Positions 1-5,799 of a stretch of DNA of 10,824 nt are shown here, in pieces (the stretch's first letter is position 1; every line of letters begins with the position of its first letter). This DNA comes from Cyanobacteria bacterium UBA947 (GTDB lineage: Bacteria > Cyanobacteriota > Vampirovibrionia > Gastranaerophilales > Gastranaerophilaceae), in the NCBI GenBank assembly GCA_002293275.1, contig DBCX01000039.1, positions 5,409-16,232 on the forward strand, given 5' to 3'. The translations under genes were made by a program, and so were the position numbers. The notes beneath the pieces were generated by a model that saw nothing but the letters and a program-made list of their open reading frames with translations, did not search any database and was not told the origin of the DNA.

Positions 1-22
1 GGGCGAATGTGATTCGCCCCTA
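1..22. repeat. Palindromic repeat at window edge
   Basis: Positions 1-8 (GGGCGAAT) and 12-19 (ATTCGCCC) are perfect inverted arms around a 3-base loop, followed by CCTAC. Read on the minus strand the element begins GTAGGGGCGAAT, a form I recall from short dispersed palindromic repeats in several bacterial genomes. It starts 5 bases after the thrS stop codon, so it could also end thrS transcription or protect its 3' end. A T-tract cannot be checked because the window ends there. No second copy is seen in this window. Confidence 0.5.
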
Positions 23-27
23 CGGCG

Positions 28-1785
28 TTACACCGGCATCTGCACCGCCGCCTTCATTTCATCAATAAAAGTATCCAGCGCAACCGTTTCGGTTTTGTCC
101 GACCCCAAGCGGCGCAATGTAACTGTTTTGTCGGCTTGTTCTTTGTCCCCAACCACCGCGATAATCGGTGTTTTCGCCAGTGATAATTCGCGGATTTTGT
201 AATTCACTTTTTCATCACGCAAATCGCGCCCTGCACGAATTCCAGCCGCAATCAATTCGTCCGCGACGACACCCGCGTATTCGCGATGTTTTTCTGAAAT
301 CGGCGTCACAACCACGGGCTGTGGCGACAGCCATAATGGCAAATTCCCACCGGTGCTTTCCAATAAAATTCCCATAAAGCGTTCAATAGAGCCCAGCATC
401 GCGCGATGCAACATAATTGGTCGGTGTTTTTCGCCGTCTTCGCCGATGTATGACAAATCGAATCGCTCTGGCAGATTCATATCCAATTGAACCGTTCCGC
501 ATTGCCACACGCGACCCATACTGTCGCGTAAATAGTTATCAATTTTCGGCCCGTAAAACGCGCCGTCGCCCTCGTTAATCTCGTAGCTCATTCCGCGCTT
601 GTCAAGCGCCTCCTTCAAGCCGGCCTCTGCTCTGTCCCAGTTGGCAATCTCACCCACAAAACTTTCCGGACGCGTTGACAGCTCCACCTCAAATTCCATC
701 TTGAAAATTTTGAGCGTATCCGAGACAAAATCAATAACGGCGTTTACCTCGTCCACCATTTGTTCCGGAGTGCAAAAAATATGCGCATCGTCCTGCGTAA
801 ACCCTTGAACACGCGTCATGCCGGCAAGCGCACCCGATTTTTCTTTGCGGTAAACAGTGCCGAGCTCTGCCATCCGCAGCGGTAAATTACGGTATGAATA
901 CCTGTTTGACTGGTAAATAAGCATGTGGAACGGACAATTCATCGGTTTTAAAACATACTCGTCACCGTCATCGTCAATAAAAAACATATTCTCACGGTAA
1001 TGGCTGGTGTGCCCTGAAATATCCCACAGCTTTGATTTTGCGATATGCGGCGTGTTCACAATCACATACCCGCGTTTGCGGTGCTCGCTTCGCCAGTAGT
1101 TTTCAATCTCCTCACGTACAACCGCCAAATTCGGGTGCCACAACACAAGCCCTGCCCCAACCTCCTCACGCACGGAGAACAAATCCAACGCAGTCCCGAG
1201 TTTTCTGTGGTCACGCCGCTCGGCCTCTTCAAGGAACGTCAAATACGCCGCCAAATCCTCTTTGTTCCAAAACGCTGTTGCATAAATGCGCTGCAGCATC
1301 TTGTTTTTTTCGTTCCCGCGCCAGTACGCGCCGGCAACTTTTAATAATTTAATCGCGTTCCCCTTGATATAGCTGGTGCCAGGCACGTGCGGCCCTGCGC
1401 AAAGGTCGTTAAACAGCACGTTTCCGTCTTTGTCTTTTGTCAAAAACAGTGTCGGGTTATCGTTTTTGTGCTCTTCCAAAAGTTCGGCCTTATAAATTTC
1501 ACCCTGCTGCTTGAACTCGGCAATCTGCGCGTTTACATCAGGAATCCGGTAGCACTCAAACGTCAAATTTTCTTTCAAAATGCGGCGCATCTCGTCTTCA
1601 ATTTTCGCAAGGTCGTCCTGCCCGAACGTATAACCGTCAGTCATATCAAAATCGTAATAAAATCCGGTGTCAATCGCGGGCCCGATAGCAAGTTTGGCCT
1701 GCGGAAAGAGGTTTTGCACCGCCTGCGCCATCACGTGCGAGGCCGAGTGCCGCAATGTTCTTAAAGTCGACTCATTCTTTTCCAT
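28..1785 (-). CDS. thrS: Threonine--tRNA ligase lacking the TGS domain
   Basis: Class II aminoacyl-tRNA synthetase that charges tRNA(Thr) with threonine in the cytosol using ATP. The 585-aa protein starts directly in the editing domain: the H13xxxH17 (HSASH) and C129xxxH133 (CAGPH) motifs that deacylate mis-charged Ser-tRNA(Thr) are present. The catalytic core, about 200-480, carries the expected zinc ligands C284 (MNCPFH), H335 (DDAHIF) and H460 (MLHRAM), motif 2 around RKEKSGALAGMTRVQGF, and the motif 3 arginine in GSIERF. The anticodon-binding domain is about 485-585. Enzymes with the N-terminal TGS domain run to about 640 aa; its absence here fits the cyanobacterial-type form and is not a truncation, since a promoter sits right before the ATG. 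There is no Shine-Dalgarno sequence; an extended -10 box ends 6 bases before the ATG, so the mRNA may be leaderless. The assignment is very secure. Confidence 0.97.
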   Translation of the reverse strand: MEKNESTLRTLRHSASHVMAQAVQNLFPQAKLAIGPAIDTGFYYDFDMTDGYTFGQDDLAKIEDEMRRILKENLTFECYRIPDVNAQIAEFKQQGEIYKAELLEEHKNDNPTLFLTKDKDGNVLFNDLCAGPHVPGTSYIKGNAIKLLKVAGAYWRGNEKNKMLQRIYATAFWNKEDLAAYLTFLEEAERRDHRKLGTALDLFSVREEVGAGLVLWHPNLAVVREEIENYWRSEHRKRGYVIVNTPHIAKSKLWDISGHTSHYRENMFFIDDDGDEYVLKPMNCPFHMLIYQSNRYSYRNLPLRMAELGTVYRKEKSGALAGMTRVQGFTQDDAHIFCTPEQMVDEVNAVIDFVSDTLKIFKMEFEVELSTRPESFVGEIANWDRAEAGLKEALDKRGMSYEINEGDGAFYGPKIDNYLRDSMGRVWQCGTVQLDMNLPERFDLSYIGEDGEKHRPIMLHRAMLGSIERFMGILLESTGGNLPLWLSPQPVVVTPISEKHREYAGVVADELIAAGIRAGRDLRDEKVNYKIRELSLAKTPIIAVVGDKEQADKTVTLRRLGSDKTETVALDTFIDEMKAAVQMPV

Positions 1786-1791
1786 GACAAG

Positions 1792-1821
1792 ATTATATCA
1801 CAAACGAATATCGCGCATCAA
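1792..1821 (-). promoter_or_regulatory. thrS promoter, extended -10, probably leaderless
   Basis: On the minus strand the sequence TGATATAAT (1800 down to 1792) is a perfect extended -10 element. A -35-like TTGATG (1821 down to 1816) lies 18 bases further upstream. Six bases (CTTGTC) separate the -10 hexamer from the thrS ATG, which puts the expected transcription start at the A of the start codon. There is no room for a ribosome binding site. The promoter match is direct observation; the start point is inferred from normal -10 spacing. Confidence 0.7.
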
Positions 1822-1830
1822 GTGCGCGAT
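1810..1830. promoter_or_regulatory. Palindrome over the thrS -35 region, possible operator
   Basis: ATCGCGCA (1810-1817) and TGCGCGAT (1823-1830) are perfect 8-bp inverted arms around TCAAG. The -35-like hexamer of the thrS promoter falls across the inner end of one arm and the loop. Neither side has a T-tract, so a terminator is unlikely. A repressor site, or a copy of a dispersed repeat, is possible. Confidence 0.4.
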
Positions 1831-1849
1831 GACATTTTATCCTTTGCAT

Positions 1850-1877
1850 AAAAAAGACCTCCCGCGGGAGGTCTTTT
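1850..1877 (-). terminator. Strong intrinsic terminator, near-symmetrical
   Basis: AAAAGACCTCCCG (1852-1864) and CGGGAGGTCTTTT (1865-1877) form a perfect 26-bp palindrome with a GC-rich core. On the minus strand it is followed by six T residues (complement of 1850-1855), and it lies 18 bases after the stop of the 89-aa gene. It should end transcription of that gene and insulate thrS. The plus-strand side also ends in four Ts, so it may work both ways. Confidence 0.85.
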
Positions 1878-1895
1878 AAAAATGTCTTTATTTGA

Positions 1896-2165
1896 TTAAC
1901 TTATTACCTCAAATGTTGCTTTTTCACCTGCTGCCAGCTCCAAAACTGTTTTTGTTGACAAATTAGTTTTCAAGCCGTCCAACATGTCATTTTCTATAAA
2001 CGCTGCTATAAAGCCACTGACAAGCTGCTTATCTGAAACACTTTGATAACCGCCGCTGCTTACCGTCGGTTTGCCGACAGGAACATCCTTGTTGATTGCC
2101 TGTGTTCCGGTGACACCGCTTGCTGCGCTGGTACCTTGTGCTTGACTAATTGAGTTGATTCTCAT
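1896..2165 (-). CDS. Hypothetical 89-aa protein, Ser/Thr/Gly-rich N-terminus
   Basis: I do not recognise a family. The first 40 or so residues (MRINSISQAQGTSAASG...) are rich in Ser, Thr, Gly, Ala and Gln and look disordered. The second half (from about SVSDKQLVSGFIAAFIEND) looks like a short amphipathic helix followed by a small folded segment. There is no signal peptide or membrane helix. The start is well supported: AAGGAG (complement of 2174-2179) lies about 8 bases before the ATG. It is a single-gene unit, closed by the terminator at 1850-1877 and separated from the upstream gene by the terminator at 2318-2338. A palindrome 86-104 bases upstream of the ATG matches one before the 547-aa gene at 18 of 19 positions, hinting at shared control. 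Its function is unknown; I judge it chromosomal. Confidence 0.75.
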   Translation of the reverse strand: MRINSISQAQGTSAASGVTGTQAINKDVPVGKPTVSSGGYQSVSDKQLVSGFIAAFIENDMLDGLKTNLSTKTVLELAAGEKATFEVIS

Positions 2166-2250
2166 ATTCCGTTCTCCTTATATTACTCTGGTCTCTTATA
2201 TTCATATAAAGTATTTTTGTACATAAAAATTGCCTCATGCATATATATCT

Positions 2251-2269
2251 TTGTAACATTTGTTTACAA
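2251..2269. promoter_or_regulatory. Operator-like palindrome, copy 1
   Basis: TTGTAACATTTGTTTACAA has inverted arms TTGTAAC and GTTTACAA (one extra T in the second arm). It is 18 of 19 identical to positions 4084-4102; the one difference lies in the centre, not the arms. Surrounding bases are not conserved between the copies. It sits 86-104 bases upstream of the 89-aa gene. This pattern fits binding of a dimeric regulator, which is not identified here. Confidence 0.55.
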
Positions 2270-2276
2270 ATCCGGA

Positions 2277-2301
2277 CATGCCGCAACCCGCGCGGGGCAT
2301 G
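2277..2301. repeat. GC-rich inverted repeat in intergenic region
   Basis: CATGCC (2277-2282) and GGCATG (2296-2301) are inverted arms. The loop overlaps a self-complementary CCCGCGCGGG (2287-2296), so two alternative foldings exist. It lies between the terminator of the 547-aa gene and the palindrome at 2251-2269. Its role is unknown; it could be an operator or an RNA structure. Confidence 0.3.
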
Positions 2302-2308
2302 GGATTGC

Positions 2309-2338
2309 AAAAAATAAACCCCGCACGTAGTGCGGGGT
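2309..2338 (-). terminator. Intrinsic terminator after the 547-aa gene
   Basis: ACCCCGCAC (2318-2326) and GTGCGGGGT (2330-2338) form a 9-bp GC-rich stem with a GTA loop. On the minus strand the stem runs into TTTATTTTTT. It begins 23 bases past the stop codon of the long gene, where a terminator is expected. Confidence 0.85.
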
Positions 2339-2361
2339 AAATATGACTTTATAAAATTTAT

Positions 2362-4005
2362 CTATTGAAATAAACTGAATGATTTTTCTGTGTTTTTGCC
2401 AATAATACCTTTGACTGAATCGTATTCCGCACTCAATGCGGCGATTTCCATGTCAATGTTTTTCATATCAATTTCAATCATTTCTTCTTTGTAGTTTAGT
2501 CGGTTTTTCGCCTGATTATAATCGGCTTCTGCGCGTGCGACTGCATCCTCATCTTTGACTTCCATGACATGCCCGTTGCGCGTATACTCACCTTGATAGT
2601 AATAACCCTCGTTATTCAAAGATGATATGAACAATTGGCCGTTTTTCAGCGCGTTTTGCAAATAATCCTTGTCGTGCAAATCCTGCGATGATTTTGTCCA
2701 GCCGTTCTGGCACATATTGTTGTACATCGCGTTGTAGAAATCCGCAAAGAATACATCTTTTGTATCGTAGGCGTCTTCATTGTATACGTTTTTAATCTGC
2801 CACATAAATCCGGGATCATCTTTTACCAGCACGGATTTGTCAACTTTTTTGTCAACACCGTAACCGCTATCATCGTAGTCACCCAGTGCTTGTGCGTAGT
2901 ATGTCAGGAAAGAATCCACAAGGTTAGACAAACTGATTGTGTACTGCGTGCCTGCATTTATTGACTTGTTTGATGTCCAGGTATTGTATTCATTGGCGGC
3001 GTCCGCTGCCCTGTCGGCCGCAGCGCTGCCGGAAGGATACAGACCTTTTTTAGTAACATCGTGCACCGACCCGGCCAGTGTTTTTTCCAGTTTTCGCATC
3101 GCATATTGTATAGCTTGCGAATCCTCTGCGTTTGCATCGCCTTCAAAAACTGTTTTGAACACTTCTTTAAGTCTGCCAAAGAACGTAGTTTTATCCGAAG
3201 ACGAACCGAGTATATTGCCTTTGGTTGCGTCTGTTGCAAATAACACCACATCGTTTTCCAACAAATCAGTGAGTGTCATCGGCGGGCTGGTTGTTTTCGC
3301 ACCGTCCACACTTACTGTCTTGTCGGCAAAAATATCTTTGAAATCTAACAGATTTGCCAAGGCCTTAATGTTAATCAACTGTGACTCAGAGATTGGCATC
3401 TCTTTGCCATTTTTCGTTACTGTGCCTTTTGTGGCATCTGTAAGCACCTGGTCAAAATATATACCCAGCTGGTCAAGGTTCATGTTAAACGATTTTGTTT
3501 TGTCCATCGGCAGGCCGCCGTTACCTATGTTGCTGTATAAATGTTCTTGCAACTCAGAGGCGGTTAAAATTTTTTCCGCAACAGACGGAGGAATAATACC
3601 TTGCTCACCCAGTGCTAACACAAATGCGTTTCTGCCTGCAATAGTTGGGTTGACCCCGCCGCGTTCAGGTATACCGGCTATCATTGCAGCTCTTGCGAGC
3701 CGTGAATCAAGCACAACCTGACCGCGTTTATCTGTCACCAGATATGGCAGATAATCGTTCATCGGTGATGCATCCATCATAATTTCATAATCCAAATCAG
3801 CCTCAAAACCGGCATAGGCGCCTGAACCGTCTATATTCCAAACAAGTTTTGTGGCGTTTATTTTGGAGTTATAGAGTTCTGTTGCCCGCTGCAAATCACG
3901 CGTCAAAGAGAGTTTCTCTTGTGCCAAACCCATAGAGCGGAACTCGCACGCGTTCTTACGTGCTGTTACTGCCAGAAATCTTGACTGTGATGCCGCTAAT
4001 CCCAT
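2362..4005 (-). CDS. MGLAASQ-type helical protein, Melainabacteria-like
   Basis: A 547-aa protein of unknown function. The N-terminus MGLAASQSRFLAVTARK, followed by a long helix-prone segment to about residue 55, is one I remember from many proteins of gut Melainabacteria; this is recall, not a search. The last 60 or so residues (from about AEADYNQAKNRLNYKEEM) are again a long predicted coiled coil. The middle is polar, rich in Asp, Asn, Lys and Tyr, with no catalytic motif I can name. Long helices at both ends recall flagellar axial or similar self-assembling proteins, but this is only an analogy. I place the start at 4005, where AAAGG lies 5 bases upstream and the family-type MGLAASQ begins. 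An in-frame ATG at 4038 would add 11 residues but has no clear ribosome site. An operator-like palindrome lies upstream at 4084-4102. Confidence 0.75.
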   Translation of the reverse strand: MGLAASQSRFLAVTARKNACEFRSMGLAQEKLSLTRDLQRATELYNSKINATKLVWNIDGSGAYAGFEADLDYEIMMDASPMNDYLPYLVTDKRGQVVLDSRLARAAMIAGIPERGGVNPTIAGRNAFVLALGEQGIIPPSVAEKILTASELQEHLYSNIGNGGLPMDKTKSFNMNLDQLGIYFDQVLTDATKGTVTKNGKEMPISESQLINIKALANLLDFKDIFADKTVSVDGAKTTSPPMTLTDLLENDVVLFATDATKGNILGSSSDKTTFFGRLKEVFKTVFEGDANAEDSQAIQYAMRKLEKTLAGSVHDVTKKGLYPSGSAAADRAADAANEYNTWTSNKSINAGTQYTISLSNLVDSFLTYYAQALGDYDDSGYGVDKKVDKSVLVKDDPGFMWQIKNVYNEDAYDTKDVFFADFYNAMYNNMCQNGWTKSSQDLHDKDYLQNALKNGQLFISSLNNEGYYYQGEYTRNGHVMEVKDEDAVARAEADYNQAKNRLNYKEEMIEIDMKNIDMEIAALSAEYDSVKGIIGKNTEKSFSLFQ

Positions 4006-4077
4006 TATTGCCTTTCGTGATTTATAAAGTCCTGTCATGGTTTACGGCTATTTTGCATGAAAAATTCAACATGTTCG

Positions 4078-4108
4078 GCCGCTTTGTAACAATTGTTTAC
4101 AATGCGGC
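4078..4108. promoter_or_regulatory. Operator-like palindrome, copy 2, with GC flanks
   Basis: The core TTGTAACAATTGTTTACAA (4084-4102) is nearly the same as 2251-2269. In this copy the core is framed by GCCGC (4078-4082) and GCGGC (4104-4108), giving a 31-base extended inverted repeat. It lies 79-97 bases upstream of the preferred start of the 547-aa gene (46-64 from the alternative start), and just after the last phage-type gene. As RNA it could also fold into a hairpin, but no T-tract follows, so a terminator is less likely than a protein-binding site. Confidence 0.55.
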
Positions 4109-4123
4109 GGAAGGCCGGAATAA

Positions 4124-4354
4124 TTATTTCACTGCAATAATGCAATCATAAATTTTGTCAATTTTTTCTTTTATTTCGCCGACCTGACTTTTCAAATCGC
4201 GGAAGCTGTGGATGGAGACGAATTTTTCTTCGGCATCGCGCAGAATTTCGCGGTGCTTGCGCTCCAATTGTTCCGGCGTGACGACAATACGCTGCTGGAT
4301 TAAAAACACGACAATCGCAATGATTATCGGTGAATAGTGTAAAATATTTTCCAT
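4124..4354 (-). CDS. Small membrane-anchored coiled-coil phage protein
   Basis: A 76-aa protein with one N-terminal membrane helix (about residues 7-24, YSPIIIAIVVFLIQQRIVV) followed by a charged coiled coil (about 28-72, EQLERKHREILRDAEEKF and EIKEKIDKIYD). Small proteins with this layout are common in phage structural or lysis regions, where they are usually annotated as hypothetical, holin-like or spanin-like. With one membrane helix and no lysozyme beside it, I cannot choose a role. Its AAGGA ribosome site (complement of 4361-4365) overlaps the stop codon of the MuF-type gene, and the genes are 9 bases apart, so translation is probably coupled. It is the last phage-like gene before chromosomal-type genes. 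Confidence 0.65.
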   Translation of the reverse strand: MENILHYSPIIIAIVVFLIQQRIVVTPEQLERKHREILRDAEEKFVSIHSFRDLKSQVGEIKEKIDKIYDCIIAVK

Positions 4355-4363
4355 TGTTTTTCC

Positions 4364-5392
4364 TTAAAATTTTATTTTAAAAAAGTTTAGCCGTTTCAAT
4401 AAATCAATATAACTATTAGATGAAATATCTTGTTGTGTCAAAAAATACATCTTAAAATCGTTCGGGTTTACTTCCGGGCGAAACACTGTACGAGGTTCAT
4501 CATCGCTTTCCGGCAAAAAAATTGCTTGACCGGGTTGCCTTTTTAGCGGTTCTGAACCCTCTGCACAGTCCTCGCATTGTCCTTCTTCCTCGCAGGCTTC
4601 GCAATATTCGGTATCGGAATCTCCCACATCAGCGTTTGACCATTCGCGGATACCTTTACCGCTGTGTTTGGCATCGCTGCTATAAATAGGTTCGACCGTA
4701 CACTTGCAATTTGGATGGGGCTGGCCTGGAACATCGTATTCTGAATCGTATTCTGTACCGTCTAATGACTGACACTCATCGCAGGCATCGCCTTCTGCAA
4801 CCCAGCGGTACCCTACAATTTTTTCTTTATCACTGCGGAATTTCTTTTTGATAATTTCCGGCTTTTCAGGTTTCCATTCGGGTTTTTGTGCGGGATTTTT
4901 TTCTTTTTTCGGTTTAGGAATTGACGCAGCGCCGCCGGTGGATTTGCCTTGAATTTTTGTTTTTCCGTAATCCTCAAATTTTCTCGGGTCCTTCGGGTCA
5001 GTTATTAAATCACCTTTTTCCATGCGCTCCATGACTTTTTGTGCAATAATATCATCAAGTTTTTCGGGAGGTATATTTTTTAAATCGCCCATCTCTTTTT
5101 TGATTTCTTCGCCAATTTCCCTGCCAACAGCATTGTTCCAATTATCCATATTTGTTGAGGTAGGATAAGCAGCTGAACCAGTCATACTGTATTTCTCATT
5201 GCGATCACCCCAAGTTTTAGCATATTCCTTGCTTTCAACCACAGTAAACTGCGCTGATGTAAAAGCATGTCTAAATGCATCTACCTGGTCATCGCCTCCG
5301 GGATTATTTGGGTTTGTTTGCAAATTATATTTTTCTTGATATTTTGGTATTTTTTCATCGTTTTCGTTCTTTAATTTCCATGGATTTGTCAC
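4364..5392 (-). CDS. Effector-like (DUF6973-like) domain joined to MuF-type Cys motif
   Basis: A 342-aa protein with two recognisable parts. Residues about 30-145 carry DAFRHAFTSAQFT (38-50), MDNWNNAVGREIG (82-94) and a helical end, the signature layout of DUF6973-like domains I associate with polymorphic toxins and secreted effectors. A Lys/Pro-rich linker (about 155-185) leads to CDEC (204-207) and HPNCKC (226-231), the zinc-type motif at the end of MuF/gp7 minor head proteins that enter phage heads. A second pair, CEAC (264-267) and CEDC (273-276), follows in an acidic region. Most of a normal MuF domain is missing. The gene starts with GTG, with AAAGGA about 8 bases upstream; its start faces the plus-strand cassette across 32 bases. 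Known MuF toxins carry the toxin at the C-terminus; here the effector-like part is N-terminal. I infer a virion-packaged or minor head protein; activity is unknown. Confidence 0.6.
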   Translation of the reverse strand: MTNPWKLKNENDEKIPKYQEKYNLQTNPNNPGGDDQVDAFRHAFTSAQFTVVESKEYAKTWGDRNEKYSMTGSAAYPTSTNMDNWNNAVGREIGEEIKKEMGDLKNIPPEKLDDIIAQKVMERMEKGDLITDPKDPRKFEDYGKTKIQGKSTGGAASIPKPKKEKNPAQKPEWKPEKPEIIKKKFRSDKEKIVGYRWVAEGDACDECQSLDGTEYDSEYDVPGQPHPNCKCTVEPIYSSDAKHSGKGIREWSNADVGDSDTEYCEACEEEGQCEDCAEGSEPLKRQPGQAIFLPESDDEPRTVFRPEVNPNDFKMYFLTQQDISSNSYIDLLKRLNFFKIKF

Positions 5393-5409
5393 TGTTTTTT
5401 CCTTTCTTG

Positions 5410-5418
5410 TGTTATACT
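5410..5418 (+). promoter_or_regulatory. Extended -10 promoter of the plus-strand cassette
   Basis: TGTTATACT is an extended -10 element (TG, one base, TATACT). Six bases separate it from the ATG at 5425, placing the expected transcription start on the start codon. TTGTCA at 5386-5391 is too far (21 bases) to be a normal -35, which extended -10 promoters can do without. No ribosome binding site precedes the ATG, consistent with a leaderless mRNA. Confidence 0.6.
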
Positions 5419-5424
5419 TATTTT

Positions 5425-5799
5425 ATGAAAACTGGTTTCACTAAAAAATCTATTGCATTAAATTTATTATCTTTATCAGGGTATATTTGTTTATTAGTGT
5501 TGTGTTATACTGCGTTTGAAACTATCTATCTTTGGAAATATGCCACAAAATATTTTGACAATTCTGCATATCGTTTTACTTCTAGATGGTACTATCCTTT
5601 CTTTATCCAACTATTACTAGTTGTGCTTGCAATAATTGAATTTGTCTTGTACAAAACTGGAAAGTTGCATAAAATAAATATTACGAAAATGCCTACTGTG
5701 CTGATTAAATATCAACCGTATCTTTTTTGGTTTGGAATTTTCTTGGTTTTTGGTCCTGTGTACTGGTTAATCTTGATTTATGCAAAATTATCCTATTGA
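5425..5799 (+). CDS. Predicted three-helix membrane protein (cargo gene)
   Basis: A 124-aa protein of no family I recognise. Hydrophobic segments at about 9-30, 56-77 and 98-121 suggest three membrane helices; the loops are aromatic and basic (FTSRWYYPFF, KTGKLHKINITK). It is encoded opposite to the surrounding phage genes and is far more AT-rich: for example only 15 of 60 bases at 5461-5520 are G or C, against 33 of 60 at 6301-6360 in the terminase. I chose the ATG at 5425 because it follows an extended -10 promoter directly; the reading frame stays open upstream to 5275, but that part overlaps the MuF-type gene and has no start signals. Its end overlaps the next gene by 20 bases. Context suggests a lysogeny-expressed moron, for example in superinfection exclusion, but this is inference. 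Confidence 0.65.
   Translation: MKTGFTKKSIALNLLSLSGYICLLVLCYTAFETIYLWKYATKYFDNSAYRFTSRWYYPFFIQLLLVVLAIIEFVLYKTGKLHKINITKMPTVLIKYQPYLFWFGIFLVFGPVYWLILIYAKLSY

Noticed and set aside
1032..1764. Several plus-strand open frames opposite thrS
   Set aside because: They mirror the codon pattern of thrS on the other strand, and thrS is certain.
2939..3721. 260-aa open frame on the plus strand
   Set aside because: It lies entirely antisense to the 547-aa gene, has no ribosome site and its translation is a hydrophobic, low-quality shadow of that gene.
4084..4102. NtcA binding site, considered because of possible cyanobacterial kinship
   Set aside because: NtcA sites are GTA-N8-TAC; both palindrome copies have GTA-N9-TAC, so the spacing is wrong.
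4078..4108. Terminator for the small membrane protein gene
   Set aside because: The stem could fold, but the minus strand continues CGAACATG without a T-tract, and the core is repeated at a promoter-like position elsewhere.
5275..5424. Upstream extension of the three-helix membrane protein to an ATG at 5275
   Set aside because: The extra 50 residues overlap the MuF-type gene antisense and have no start signals; the ATG at 5425 directly follows a good extended -10 promoter.
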